NCBI GenBank assembly: GCA_011389515.1
Contig: JAABUA010000030.1
Span: forward strand, 1-37,403
Origin: Desulfobacteraceae bacterium
Lineage (GTDB): Bacteria > Desulfobacterota > Desulfobacteria > Desulfobacterales > Desulfosalsimonadaceae
DNA length: 37,403 bases
Direction of reading: 5' to 3'
Every line of letters starts with the position of its first letter. Positions within the stretch are counted from its first letter, which is position 1. Below, one piece after another: positions 1-10,837 of this stretch. The position numbers were made by a program, and so were the translations under genes. The notes beneath the pieces are model-generated. The model saw nothing but the letters and a program-made list of their open reading frames with translations, made no database searches and was not told the origin of the DNA.

Positions 1-1
1 C

Positions 2-682
2 CCTGCAGATACCATCTCTTCTGAAAAGCACCGCCCCCATGCAGAAGGGAATGCACAGACGGCTTTTCAGCAGACAGCACTTTTTGCACCGTCGTCTTTG
101 GAGCTGGCAACGATAATCGGCCAGTTCAACAACACCTATATTCTTTGCGAAAAAGAAGAAGAGCTTCTTTTCATCGACCAGCACGCCGCGCATGAACGAA
201 TTATTTATGAATACATCCGCAGCCGGATGGAACCTGGCGGGTCGATACAGGTTCAAAAACTTCTGGTGCCTGAAACCATTGAACTGGGGTACAGGGAAAG
301 CGCGGCCCTTGAACAGATACTTCCCGAATTAAACCGGGCCGGTCTTGAAATCGACCATTTCGGCGCAAACACCTTTATTATCAAGGCAGTCCCCGAAATC
401 CTGGTCGAAAAACCCATTCAGCCGCTTATTGAAGAAATCGCCGAAAGGGTAGACGCCTCGGGGTATCGACAGGGAATAGACAGGGCAATCGAGGCTTGCG
501 CCGTTCTCATGGCCTGCCACGGGGCTGTCCGGGCCAACCAGCCGTTGACCGATACGCAGATGAAGGCAATTATCGAGCAGCTCCTTGCCTGCGAAAACCC
601 CTACACCTGCCCTCACGGAAGGCCGACCATGATCACATGGCCTGCAGCCCTGCTGGAAAAACGCTTTAAACGAACATCATAG
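2..682 (+). CDS. mutL: DNA mismatch repair protein MutL, C-terminal part (5' end outside window)
   Basis: The reading frame is open from the left edge (first full codon at base 2) to the stop at 680-682, so only the C-terminal ~226 residues are present. They form the MutL C-terminal dimerisation/endonuclease domain. The metal-binding endonuclease motif DQHAAHERIIYE starts near base 176. Downstream are ACHGAVRANQ and the CPHGRPT motif, near base 608, that completes the zinc site. These motifs mark the nicking (non-E. coli) type of MutL, which cuts the daughter strand after MutS recognises a mismatch. The first ~35 visible residues are low-complexity, Gln/Ala/Ser-rich linker between the ATPase and C-terminal domains. 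The ATG/TTG codons inside the fragment are not the true start. The gene runs convergently into gatB with 10 bp between the stops. Confidence 0.95.
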   Translation, partial: PADTISSEKHRPHAEGNAQTAFQQTALFAPSSLELATIIGQFNNTYILCEKEEELLFIDQHAAHERIIYEYIRSRMEPGGSIQVQKLLVPETIELGYRESAALEQILPELNRAGLEIDHFGANTFIIKAVPEILVEKPIQPLIEEIAERVDASGYRQGIDRAIEACAVLMACHGAVRANQPLTDTQMKAIIEQLLACENPYTCPHGRPTMITWPAALLEKRFKRTS

Positions 683-692
683 AACCCATCTT

Positions 693-2120
693 CTATAACT
701 TGCGCCGCAATATGTCGTTGACCATGGCCGGGTTTGCCTTTCCGCCGGTTTCCTTCATGACCTGCCCCACGAAAAAGCCCATGAGCTTCTTGTTGCCCCC
801 CCTGTATTTCTCCACTTCACCGGGATGCGCCGTGATAATCGTATCGATGACCGCTTCTATTTCATCGGCATCCGTCACCTGCACCAATCCTTTTTCCCCC
901 ACGATTTCATCCGGCGTTTTCCCGGTTTCGGCCATTTCCGAAAAAACGGTCTTTGCAATCTTGCCGCTGATAACGCCCTTTTCAATAAGGGATATCAGCT
1001 TTCCCAGGTCTTCCGGCGCAACAGGAGATTCGGCTATGGTTTTTCCCGCGGCATTCAGAAGGGCGGTTAATTCGACCATTATCCAGTTGCTTGCGGTCTT
1101 TGGATTTTTTACCTGCCTGGCGCAGGCCTCAAAATAATCGGCCATGTCCCGCCCGCTGGTCAATAGGCCGGCATCGTACTCGGGCAGACCATATTCTTTT
1201 ACAAAACGTTTCTTTTTCTGATCGGGGAGCTCCGGCATCGTTTTTCTTGCCTCTTCGATCATTTCTTCCTCCACCCGCAGGGGTACCAGGTCGGGATCAG
1301 GGAAGTATCTGTAGTCATGCGCCTCTTCCTTGCCTCGCATGGAAACGGCCATGTTCCGGTTCACATCCCACAGCAGGGTTTCCTGCACGATTTCCTCGCC
1401 GTCCTTCAGGGCCTCCATTTGTCTTTTGATCTCATAGGAAAGGGCTTTTTCCACGAACCGGAAAGAGTTCAGGTTTTTGAGTTCGGTCCGCGTGCCAAGT
1501 ACAGCGGCGCCTTTTTCTCTGATCGATATGTTTGCATCGCAGCGGAAACTGCCCTCTTCCATGTTGCCGTCGCTGATATCAAGATACCGGAGTATGGACC
1601 TCAGCCGTCGCAGGTACGCTCCTGCTTCCTCCGGGCTGTGCATTTCGGGTTCACTCACGATTTCCAGAAGCGGCACGCCTGTCCGGTTATAATCCACCAG
1701 GCTGACGGGGCGCGAGGGATCATGCGTCGACTTGCCCGCATCTTCTTCCATGTGTATACGCGTGATCCCGATTTTGCGAACGGTGCCGTCTGAAAGCGTG
1801 ATATGAATATGGCCGTGCTCGGCGATGGGCCGTTCGTATTGAGAAATCTGGTATCCCTTGGGGAGATCCGGATAGAAATAGTTCTTCCGGGCAAAACGGC
1901 TTTCTTTGGAAATACGGCAGTTTGTAGCCAGGGCCATCCGTATGGCATATTCCACCACCTTACGGTTCAATACCGGCAGGACGCCCGGCATTCCCAGACA
2001 AACCGGGCATACATGCGTATTTGGGGGGGCGCCGAATTTCGTGGAGCATCCGCAAAAAATCTTGGTTTTGGTTTTTAACTGGGCATGCACCTCAAGCCCG
2101 ATTACCGGCTCGAACATCAT
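693..2120 (-). CDS. gatB: Aspartyl/glutamyl-tRNA amidotransferase subunit B
   Basis: At 475 aa this is full length for GatB. GatB is the tRNA-binding and kinase subunit of the GatCAB amidotransferase, which converts Glu-tRNA(Gln) and/or Asp-tRNA(Asn) to Gln-tRNA and Asn-tRNA. The N-terminal signature [12 protein letters not shown] is followed by the zinc-knuckle cysteines C23, C25, C38 and C41. The central catalytic cradle has the usual [12 protein letters not shown] segment, and the C-terminal YqeY-like tail ends near NDILRRKL. The start has two adjacent ATG codons; the first is preceded by AAGGA at about 8 nt on the minus strand, so it is chosen. gatA and gatC are not beside it, so the subunits are encoded at separate loci. 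It is convergent with mutL. Confidence 0.97.
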   Translation of the reverse strand: MMFEPVIGLEVHAQLKTKTKIFCGCSTKFGAPPNTHVCPVCLGMPGVLPVLNRKVVEYAIRMALATNCRISKESRFARKNYFYPDLPKGYQISQYERPIAEHGHIHITLSDGTVRKIGITRIHMEEDAGKSTHDPSRPVSLVDYNRTGVPLLEIVSEPEMHSPEEAGAYLRRLRSILRYLDISDGNMEEGSFRCDANISIREKGAAVLGTRTELKNLNSFRFVEKALSYEIKRQMEALKDGEEIVQETLLWDVNRNMAVSMRGKEEAHDYRYFPDPDLVPLRVEEEMIEEARKTMPELPDQKKKRFVKEYGLPEYDAGLLTSGRDMADYFEACARQVKNPKTASNWIMVELTALLNAAGKTIAESPVAPEDLGKLISLIEKGVISGKIAKTVFSEMAETGKTPDEIVGEKGLVQVTDADEIEAVIDTIITAHPGEVEKYRGGNKKLMGFFVGQVMKETGGKANPAMVNDILRRKL

Positions 2121-2233
2121 GAATCATATCCTTATAGTATACAATGGGTGAACGACAAAAGCGCGCAGCATGAAAAACCATACACGATGACGCCGGTTTG
2201 TTCAAGCGCTGCCTTGACCCCCCTGCAAGATGT

Positions 2234-2263
2234 TTGACAAAACAAGGCCAAAACGGGTATGGT
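2234..2263 (+). promoter_or_regulatory. Sigma70-type promoter for the DUF2065-queA-tgt operon
   Basis: A perfect -35 box TTGACA at 2234-2239 is separated by 18 bp from TATGGT (2258-2263, 4/6 matches to the -10 consensus). Transcription would begin near 2270, about 13 nt upstream of the AGGAGG ribosome-binding site at 2283-2288. It lies in the 177-bp divergent gap between gatB and the small DUF2065 gene. The call is by consensus only. Confidence 0.6.
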
Positions 2264-2297
2264 CAAGCGGTTCAATTTTACCAGGAGGTTGGTTGCA

Positions 2298-2486
2298 ATG
2301 GAATTTTTCTTATGCGTGCTCGGGGTGGTAATGGTTATTGAAGGGCTTCCCTATTTCGCTTTTCCGGAGCGCATGAAAGAAGTGATGCGCGCCGTAATCG
2401 AAATGCCCGATGGCACTTTGCGAACGATCGGTTTTACCCTTATGGCGGCCGGTATTGTCATCGCATATATCGGCAGGATGGTGTAG
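2298..2486 (+). CDS. DUF2065 (YjeT-like) small membrane protein
   Basis: This is a 62-aa protein starting MEFFLCVLGVVMVIEG. The ATG at 2298 is chosen over an upstream GTG-type start at 2259 because a perfect AGGAGG lies at 2283-2288 with 9 nt spacing, and the earlier start would overlap the promoter. Two hydrophobic segments (residues ~2-18 and ~42-60) flank a short charged loop. The loop contains the FPERMKEVMRAVIEMPDGTLRTIG stretch typical of YjeT/DUF2065 proteins. The family is small, inner-membrane and of unknown biochemical function. The stop is only 8 bp before queA, so the two are almost certainly cotranscribed. Confidence 0.85.
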   Translation: MEFFLCVLGVVMVIEGLPYFAFPERMKEVMRAVIEMPDGTLRTIGFTLMAAGIVIAYIGRMV

Positions 2487-2494
2487 ACCTGAAT

Positions 2495-4739
<2,245 letters not shown>

Positions 4740-4773
4740 AGCGCAAACAAGCGACCTGTGGTCGATACCCCGG

Positions 4774-4797
4774 GAAACCCGCGGGTTTTCAATTTTA
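4774..4797 (+). terminator. Possible intrinsic terminator after tgt
   Basis: The perfect 14-bp palindrome AAACCCGCGGGTTT (4775-4788) is followed by TTCAATTTT. With a 4-nt loop the stem is only 5 bp, so the hairpin is weak. Its position 35 bp after the tgt stop and before the nfu-type gene fits an operon boundary. Confidence 0.35.
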
Positions 4798-4974
4798 ATA
4801 TTTGCATATGCGCCATATTTGACTTATATTCAGGTGGCATTTACTTGCTTGTAAAATGTTTTTCTGCGTTTTTGGCCCCTGCAGCCGTTTGCCATGGGCG
4901 CTGATCATCGCAAAAAGCGTTTTTAGATGATTCAATTATAAATATAAACACCGGTTACAGAAAAGGAGCCACCC

Positions 4975-5196
4975 ATGGAAAAGGAACAGGTACAAAGCGT
5001 TATAGATAAAATTCGCCCTTCACTGCAGGCAGACGGAGGGGATGTCGAACTGGTCGAAATCGACGGTGGAGTGGTTAAGGTTCGTCTTCAGGGTGCCTGC
5101 GCCGGATGCCCCATGTCTCAGATGACGCTCAAAAACGGCATTGAACGAATATTAAAAAAAGAACTTCCGGAAGTGACATCCGTAGAATCCGTATAG
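4975..5196 (+). CDS. NifU C-terminal-domain (Nfu-type) iron-sulfur cluster carrier
   Basis: This 73-aa protein consists only of the NifU C-terminal (Nfu) domain. It has [16 protein letters not shown] near the N-terminus and the cluster-binding CxxC motif [10 protein letters not shown] (C42 and C45). Such proteins hold a bridging [4Fe-4S] cluster between two subunits and pass it to apo-proteins in the cytoplasm. The ATG is preceded by AAAAGGAG with 6 nt spacing. It is the first gene of a probable run with the aminotransferase (40-bp gap) and the MEMO-family gene (57-bp gap). Confidence 0.93.
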   Translation: MEKEQVQSVIDKIRPSLQADGGDVELVEIDGGVVKVRLQGACAGCPMSQMTLKNGIERILKKELPEVTSVESV

Positions 5197-5236
5197 CAGG
5201 CAGATAATTGGCGTCCCCCAAAAGCCGGAGCCGACA

Positions 5237-6418
5237 ATGAGCATTGCAGCAAAAATTGCGGGATTCATAGAATCTTCCTCCTGGATACGAAAAATGTTTG
5301 AGGAAGGCGCCCGCCTGAAGTCGATACATGGAAAAGATAACGTCTACGATTTTTCATTGGGAAATCCCTGCATCGATCCGCCGCGTGAATTCAAACGGTA
5401 TCTCAAATCCATCGTTGAAAATGAAGTACCCGGTGTTCATGCGTATATGCCGAACACCGGGTATCCCCATGTTCGTAAGGCCGTGGCGGAATTTATAACC
5501 CGCGAGCAGGGGGTTGATCCCGGCGAAGACGGCGTGATCATGACCTGCGGCGCTGCAGGCGGGCTGAACATCATCCTGAAGGCGATTTTGGATCCTGGCG
5601 ATGAAATTATTACACCGGCTCCCTATTTCGTGGAATACGGTTTTTACGCGGACAACCACGGTGGAACGCTTGTCCCTGTAAAAACAAAAGAGGATTTCAA
5701 CCTGGATATCGATGCCATTGACCGGGCCATCGGCGAAAAAACAAAAGCGGTCTTAATCAATTCGCCGAACAACCCGACGGGGCAGGTTTACCTGGAAAAA
5801 TCCCTTACCATGCTGGGAGATCTTTTGCGGGAAAAAAGCAGAAAGACCGGCAACACCATATACCTGCTATCGGATGAACCGTACCGGAAAATTACATACG
5901 ACGGCATTGGCGTGCCGTCTGTTTTAAAATGCTACAACAACAGCTTTATCGCCACGTCATACTCAAAGGATCTATCGGTGCCCGGCGAACGGATCGGCTA
6001 TGTGGCCGTATGCCCGGAGGCGGAAGACAGAAATATGCTTATTCAGGCCCTCGCCCTTGCCAACCGGATTCTGGGGTTTGTCAATGCCCCCGCACTGATG
6101 CAGCGCGTCATCGGCGGGCTTCAGGGCGTCCATGTCGATGTTTCCGAATATGCGCGGAAAAGAGACTTGCTGTGCAACGGGCTTTCGGATTTCGGTTACC
6201 ACTTTGTGCGCCCTGCCGGGGCTTTCTACCTTTTCCCGCAGTCGCCCACAGCCGATGAAGTCGTTTTTGTTCAGGCGCTCCAGGAAGAGCGGATACTTGC
6301 GGTTCCGGGAAGCGGCTTCGGCACTCCCGGCTATTTCCGGCTCAGCTATTGTGTAGAGGATCGAACCATTTCCGACGCTCTTCCGGGATTTGAAAGAGTG
6401 TTCAAGAAGTTTACCTGA
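5237..6418 (+). CDS. PLP-dependent aminotransferase, class I/II (fold type I)
   Basis: A 393-aa fold-type-I aminotransferase. The visible cofactor residues are NSPNNPTG (residues 175-182), D213 and Y216 in LSDEPYRK, the Schiff-base lysine K244 in SYSKDLSVPGERIGY, and R252. The N-terminal SLGNPCIDPP segment resembles the substrate-binding loop of the aspartate/aromatic/alanine aminotransferase group. The specific amino acid substrate cannot be read from the sequence. A possible link is supply of 2-oxo acids such as arylpyruvates to the IorAB enzyme encoded at 28238-30797, but this is only inference. A GGAG sequence lies just upstream of the ATG. Confidence 0.93.
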   Translation: MSIAAKIAGFIESSSWIRKMFEEGARLKSIHGKDNVYDFSLGNPCIDPPREFKRYLKSIVENEVPGVHAYMPNTGYPHVRKAVAEFITREQGVDPGEDGVIMTCGAAGGLNIILKAILDPGDEIITPAPYFVEYGFYADNHGGTLVPVKTKEDFNLDIDAIDRAIGEKTKAVLINSPNNPTGQVYLEKSLTMLGDLLREKSRKTGNTIYLLSDEPYRKITYDGIGVPSVLKCYNNSFIATSYSKDLSVPGERIGYVAVCPEAEDRNMLIQALALANRILGFVNAPALMQRVIGGLQGVHVDVSEYARKRDLLCNGLSDFGYHFVRPAGAFYLFPQSPTADEVVFVQALQEERILAVPGSGFGTPGYFRLSYCVEDRTISDALPGFERVFKKFT

Positions 6419-6475
6419 ATTCAGGCGTAAAATTTCAGCAAACATACACCAAAATCCGGAAAAAAGGGTAGTGCC

Positions 6476-7342
6476 ATGAAAGTACGTCAACCCGTTTTCG
6501 CCGGAAGCTGGTATCCGGACGGTCCAGGTGAATGCAAAAACCAGATCGAATCCTTTTTAAAAAATGGCCGTTTCAATACCCGCCTCACCGGTGAAACAAA
6601 AGCCGGCATCGTTCCCCACGCAGGCTGGTCCTTTTCCGGCGATCTCGCCTGCAGCGTTTATGATTCCCTGTCAAAAAACAACGCCGTAAAACGACCCGAC
6701 GTCATCGTCGTTTTCGGCATGCACATGCCGCCTGGCGTCCCGCCGGTCATCATGAAGGAAGGGGCCTGGAAAACCCCCCTTGGAAACGTGGAGGTAGCGG
6801 AAGCGCTGGGAGAAAAAGTGGCTTTCCATCATCGCTTCCAGGTCGAAACACCCGATGCGTTTGCCCCGGAAAACACAATCGAACTCCAGATGCCTTTTGT
6901 CAAATACTTTTTCGACGGGGCAACGGTGCTTACCATTGGCCCCCCCGCCGGCCCGGCAGCATTGAAAATCGCGGAGACGGTTGTGAAGGAGGCCCAATTG
7001 ATGGGCCTTGACCTTATCATCATTGGTTCTACGGATCTGACCCATTACGGGGCCAGCTTCGGATTCACGCCGGCAGGAAGCGGGCGCAGCGCCTATGAAT
7101 GGGTCAGGGACCAAAATGACCGGCAGATAATAGAAAAAATGCTTGCAATGAATCCGGAAAAGGTTATAGAAGACGCCCTTGCAAACCACAATGCATGCTG
7201 CCCCGGGGCGGCAGCGGCAGCCATTACCGCGGCAAAGGCCCTTGGCGCAAAAAATGCCGATCTTCTGGGATACAGCTCCAGCTATGAAAAAAATCCCGGC
7301 AGCACCTTTGTCGGATATGCAGGAATCGTTTACGCCCTGTAG
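6476..7342 (+). CDS. MEMO1 family protein (AmmeMemoRadiSam system protein B type)
   Basis: A protein of 288 aa spanning the complete MEMO fold, related to LigB-type non-haem iron dioxygenases. It opens with the family pattern VRQPVFAGSWYPDGP. It carries VPHAGWSFSG (H48) and FGMHMP (H82) at the positions of the metal-binding histidines of MEMO proteins, then STDLTHYG and NHNACCPG, whose cysteines occupy the third ligand position. The usual EHSIExQ motif reads ENTIELQ here, a His-to-Asn change. In many prokaryotes the gene sits with AMMECR1 and radical-SAM genes, but neither partner is in this window. The reaction catalysed is unknown. Confidence 0.9.
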   Translation: MKVRQPVFAGSWYPDGPGECKNQIESFLKNGRFNTRLTGETKAGIVPHAGWSFSGDLACSVYDSLSKNNAVKRPDVIVVFGMHMPPGVPPVIMKEGAWKTPLGNVEVAEALGEKVAFHHRFQVETPDAFAPENTIELQMPFVKYFFDGATVLTIGPPAGPAALKIAETVVKEAQLMGLDLIIIGSTDLTHYGASFGFTPAGSGRSAYEWVRDQNDRQIIEKMLAMNPEKVIEDALANHNACCPGAAAAAITAAKALGAKNADLLGYSSSYEKNPGSTFVGYAGIVYAL

Positions 7343-7357
7343 GGCGAATATCCTGGG

Positions 7358-7363
7358 TATACT
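7358..7363 (+). promoter_or_regulatory. Candidate -10 element upstream of the CoA-transferase gene
   Basis: TATACT (5/6 to consensus) lies between the MEMO-gene stop and the hairpin at 7385-7413. No good -35 box is visible at 16-18 bp. If used, the transcript would start near 7370 and carry the hairpin in its leader. Confidence 0.25.
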
Positions 7364-7384
7364 CACTTACGGCTTCCCCCGGAA

Positions 7385-7413
7385 AAGGTGCGCACCGCTG
7401 GTGCGGCCTTTTT
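7385..7413 (+). terminator. Intrinsic terminator or attenuator hairpin
   Basis: The stem is AAGG, a small internal loop, CGCACC, loop GCT, GGTGCG and CCTT, running into five T residues. It terminates transcripts from the nfu-aminotransferase-MEMO genes. It ends only 17 bp before the ATG at 7431, which leaves no room for a promoter between hairpin and gene. Transcripts of the next gene must therefore pass through it. Confidence 0.7.
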
Positions 7414-7430
7414 GATTTTTCAGGGAGATT

Positions 7431-9305
7431 ATGAACGAAACAAACAGACAATTGGATAAACGCGACATGCAAAACTGGAAAACCAAAATCGTATCCCCGC
7501 AAGAGGCACTGAAAAAAATCGAACCGGGAATGCACATCTTTCTGGGAACGGGAACGGCCGAACCCCTGACGCTCGTCAAGCACCTCATGGCATCCACCGC
7601 CGGCAACCTCCATGACCTGGAATTGTTTCAACTGATATCCTTTGGAGAGGCCATCTCTCCCAAAACCCTCCAATCCCAAAAATTCAGGTTGAAAACCTTC
7701 TATTCCGGATGGGTGGCCAAGGACTCAATATCCGCCGGGCGCGTGGATCTCATTCCCAGCCGTTTCTCCAGGCTCACACAGTTGATCGCATCGGAGAGAA
7801 TTCCTTTTGATGTGGCCTTTGTGCAAATAACACCCCCCAATACAGAGGGGTACGCCAGTCTCGGGGTCGCCGTTGACGTGGCCCACCTCGCCATTAACCA
7901 GGCCTCCCTTGTTATCGGGGAGGTGAACCCGGACATGCCGGTCACCAGTGGGAACACTTTCGTGCCGATCGATTCATTCGATTTTCTGGTAGAGGCAAAA
8001 GAAAAACCGATCTGTTTCAACCGCTGGCCGGCCGACGATACCTTTGATGCAATTGCCAAAAACGTGGCCTCGGTGATCAATAACGGAAGCTGCATCGCTT
8101 TTTCCAATGACCCGCTGTTTGAAGCGCTGGGCAAGTATCTGCAAAACAAAAAAGATCTGGGCGTTCATACGCCGGTATTTACGGATGCGCTTATGGACCT
8201 CGTGAAAAGCGGCGCGGTAACGAACCGCACAAAAGACCATTTTCCCAATAAAAGCCTGACTTCCTATGCCGTCGGCACCCCCGAACTGCTGAAGTGGCTC
8301 CATCTGAACCCGCTTGTGGAATTCCAGGGGCTCGACAAGGTCTTCAACCCCATGCGCATCGGCAGAAACCCCGGATTCGTTTCCATACTCCCCTGCAGAA
8401 AAGTCGACCTGACCGGCAGGGTGGCCCTCCACACGAGCAAAGGAAATGTCACTACCGATCCGGCAATGGTAATCGATTTCTTAAACGGCTCGGAAATATC
8501 GGAAGGCGGCTATTCCATTTTGGCGCTTCCCAGCCGCAACCGCGAATGCCAGCCCAACATTTTGATTTCAATAGAAAATTTTCCAAATCAGTTTAACGTG
8601 AGGGAATCGGTCGACCTGATGGTGACGGAATATGGGGTTGCCAATCTGAACGGGCGCAGCATACGGGAAAGGGCCCAGGCCCTGATTGAAATCGCGCATC
8701 CGGATGACCGCGCAAAACTGGTGGAAGAGGCCAAGGAAAAAAACATCCTCTACAAAGACCAGATATTTTTGGCGGAAAGCGCCCATCTCTATCCATCGGA
8801 TGTTGAAACGCGGCAAAAAATCAAGGATATCACCATCCGCTTTCGCCCCATCAAGCCTTCGGATGAAGAAGAGATGCGGCGGCTTTTTTACCGGTTTTCG
8901 GACGAAGCGGTATATTACCGCTACTTTACCCATAAAAAAGCCATGCCGCACGTCCGTATGCAGGAATATGTCAATACCAATTACCGGGACACCATGTCCA
9001 TTGTGGCCGTCGTGGATGAAGACCGGAAAGGACGGATTGTGGGTGAAGCCAGGTACGTCAAGTATCCGGACAAACCCCACGGCGATGTCGCCTTCATCGT
9101 TGATGAGGAATATCAGGGCTACGGCATTGCCACGTATATGTACAAGATGCTCATGCGGCTTGCCAAGGAGAGGGGGCTCCAGGGCTTCACGGCGGATGTG
9201 CTTCCGGCCAACAAATCAATGATGAGAGTCTTTGAAAAGGGGGATACCGAGGTGAAAGCAACCCTGGAAGAAGGGGTATACCATCTGGTCATCCCCTTTA
9301 AGTAG
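7431..9305 (+). CDS. Acetyl-CoA hydrolase/CoA-transferase fused to a GNAT N-acetyltransferase
   Basis: A 624-aa two-domain protein. Residues ~13-430 are an acetyl-CoA hydrolase/CoA-transferase family unit. It shows GTGTAEPLTL near the N-terminus, ITPPNTEGYASLGVAVD, NPMRIGRNPGFVSI and VDLMVTEYGVANLNGRS. Residues ~465-624 are a GNAT domain with the acyl-CoA-binding motif EEYQGYGIATYMY. The first half would move CoA between short-chain acids, as in 4-hydroxybutyrate or acetate CoA-transferases; the exact pair is not determinable. The second half would acetylate a protein or small-molecule amine, or may only sense acetyl-CoA. The ATG at 7431 has AGGGAG very close (about 3 nt); an alternative Met at residue 13 is possible. 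The fusion is known in anaerobic bacteria. Confidence 0.92.
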   Translation: MNETNRQLDKRDMQNWKTKIVSPQEALKKIEPGMHIFLGTGTAEPLTLVKHLMASTAGNLHDLELFQLISFGEAISPKTLQSQKFRLKTFYSGWVAKDSISAGRVDLIPSRFSRLTQLIASERIPFDVAFVQITPPNTEGYASLGVAVDVAHLAINQASLVIGEVNPDMPVTSGNTFVPIDSFDFLVEAKEKPICFNRWPADDTFDAIAKNVASVINNGSCIAFSNDPLFEALGKYLQNKKDLGVHTPVFTDALMDLVKSGAVTNRTKDHFPNKSLTSYAVGTPELLKWLHLNPLVEFQGLDKVFNPMRIGRNPGFVSILPCRKVDLTGRVALHTSKGNVTTDPAMVIDFLNGSEISEGGYSILALPSRNRECQPNILISIENFPNQFNVRESVDLMVTEYGVANLNGRSIRERAQALIEIAHPDDRAKLVEEAKEKNILYKDQIFLAESAHLYPSDVETRQKIKDITIRFRPIKPSDEEEMRRLFYRFSDEAVYYRYFTHKKAMPHVRMQEYVNTNYRDTMSIVAVVDEDRKGRIVGEARYVKYPDKPHGDVAFIVDEEYQGYGIATYMYKMLMRLAKERGLQGFTADVLPANKSMMRVFEKGDTEVKATLEEGVYHLVIPFK

Positions 9306-9339
9306 CGTGCCCATCCAGGAAAGGTGAATTTGTCCAGAA

Positions 9340-10170
9340 ATGAAAAATAATCCGCGGGTATCGGTCATTATCCCGACCTATAACCGGGCAAAAACGCTTC
9401 CCCACGCGATCGATTCCGTGCTTGCCCAGGATTACCCGCATTTCGAACTTTTGGTGTCGGATGACGGCTCCACGGATGAGACGCCCGGGATACTCGATCG
9501 ATACAAAGAAAAACTCACCGTTATCCGCCGGGAAAACACCGGGGTCAGCCGGGCAAGAAACCGCGGCATCCAGGCTTCCAAGGGGGAACTGATCGCGTTT
9601 CTGGATTCTGACGACTACTGGCTGCCGGGGAAGCTCTCCGCCCAGGTCTTCTGGTTTTCAGAAAATCCGGGCAAAATGATATGTCAGACCGAGGATCTCT
9701 GGATACGAAACAACCGCCGGGTCAACCCCAAAACAAAGCATAAAAAGCTTTCCGGCGATATTTTCATCCCCTCCCTTTCCCTTTGCCTCATCAGCCCTTC
9801 TGCTGTTATGGTCAGGCGCGCCCTGTTGGACGAAACCGGCATGTTTGATCCCGATCTGCCGGCCTGCGAGGACTACGACCTGTGGTTGCGGGTGACCTGC
9901 CGGTTTCCCGTCGGGCTTATCGAAAAACCGCTGGTTGTCCGCTGCGGGGGGCATGCAGACCAGCTGTCCGCCATGCCCGGGCTGGACAAATACCGCATCC
10001 GCGCCATCCGGAAAATCCTCCATACCGGCCTGCTGACGACGGCGCAGCGAGATGCCGCATTAAATACGCTCAAAGAAAAATGCACGATTTATGCAGATGG
10101 ATGCGAAAAACGGGGACGGCATGAAGAAGCGTCATATTACAGAGAAATGATCGATATACAGCAATTATAG
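9340..10170 (+). CDS. Family 2 glycosyltransferase
   Basis: A 276-aa GT-A-fold glycosyltransferase. It has the N-terminal nucleotide-sugar site VSVIIPTYNRAKTL, then DDGSTDE (D41-D42), VSRARNRGI, the metal-binding LDSDDYW (D89-D92) and the acceptor-side EDYDLWLR. It probably adds a sugar to a cell-envelope glycan or lipid on the cytoplasmic face. No membrane segment is visible and no other polysaccharide gene is adjacent, so donor and acceptor are unknown. It starts 34 bp after the CoA-transferase gene and is followed by a long repeat-rich gap. Confidence 0.93.
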   Translation: MKNNPRVSVIIPTYNRAKTLPHAIDSVLAQDYPHFELLVSDDGSTDETPGILDRYKEKLTVIRRENTGVSRARNRGIQASKGELIAFLDSDDYWLPGKLSAQVFWFSENPGKMICQTEDLWIRNNRRVNPKTKHKKLSGDIFIPSLSLCLISPSAVMVRRALLDETGMFDPDLPACEDYDLWLRVTCRFPVGLIEKPLVVRCGGHADQLSAMPGLDKYRIRAIRKILHTGLLTTAQRDAALNTLKEKCTIYADGCEKRGRHEEASYYREMIDIQQL

Positions 10171-10276
10171 GCTGCCATATCCCTCCGGTTTACCCCAATC
10201 AGCTTCCTTTATGTTTGAGGAACAAATAATAATGATGAATTCGTAAAAAGTCACAAGATACGTAACAGATGGCTAA

Positions 10277-10385
10277 GTTAAAAGTTCCATATACAAGGCG
10301 TAGCAATTTTTCATACGCGAAGGCATATATGTAGTATGTTGAGCGGATGAAAAATTGCTACAACGCAGTAGATGGTACTTTTAAC
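10277..10385. repeat. 109-bp palindromic repeat element
   Basis: The left arm is 10277-10314 and the right arm 10347-10385. The inner 15 bp of the arms, ATGAAAAATTGCTAC on the right, are perfectly complementary, and so is the outer GTTAAAAG. The middle of the arms is only partly paired. The 32-bp centre contains the small palindrome CATATATG. There is no coding capacity. It has the form of an intergenic REP/MITE-like repeat. Confidence 0.75.
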
Positions 10386-10409
10386 GACGCCATCAATAAT
10401 AATGCGGTT

Positions 10410-10617
10410 AATTTCAAAATGCCGGGGGAAGTGTTGCCGTAGCAACTGTGAGGCCTTGGGGCATCTCTATGGCTTGTTCCGCAGAACCCTGCAGACTCGC
10501 CCCGCCGATGGCGGGACTCAGACAATGCAATGTTCTTTGCTCCACTTCGCCAAGAGCTGCCGCCAAGCCCTCCCAATGTTGCTCCGGTCAACACTCCCCC
10601 CCCGGCATTTTGAAATT
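10410..10617. repeat. Long palindromic element, copy A (~208 bp)
   Basis: The outer arms 10410-10436 and 10589-10617 are nearly perfect inverted repeats containing GGCATTTTGAAATT on the right. Pairing continues inward: CAACTGTGAGG at 10443 is partly complementary to CCCTCCCAATGTTG ending at 10581. The tip is a CCCGCC-GAT-GGCGGG hairpin at 10501-10515. The whole element can therefore fold as one long imperfect hairpin. Its interior (10442-10582) matches the minus strand of copy B. Confidence 0.75.
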
Positions 10618-10837
10618 TTCCATTTTGATAACTGCACAGCACAAGCAAAAACGCTTCAATCCCCTGTGCAAAAGCCTCCATTGCAGGAGACCCTTGTTCA
10701 AAACCCCCGGTCGCACACCGACAGTCTGGCGTTGCCTGAAAACAATATATAACCACAAAAAAGACAAAACCATAATCGGATTGAGTTCTATCGATCACTA
10801 TGCACCGCCGATTGCGGGGAGACAAACGATAAGAATA

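Noticed and set aside
2136-2141. TATACT as -10 box for gatB (minus strand)
   Set aside because: The start of transcription would fall within the Shine-Dalgarno, and no -35 box is present at the right distance.
10372-10752. 126-codon plus-strand open frame
   Set aside because: Lies across repeat copy A, has no ribosome-binding site and ends in unrelated sequence.
10588-10773. 61-codon minus-strand frame rich in Arg, Leu and Cys
   Set aside because: Overlaps the right arm of repeat copy A; its C-terminus is encoded by repeat sequence and there is no ribosome-binding site.
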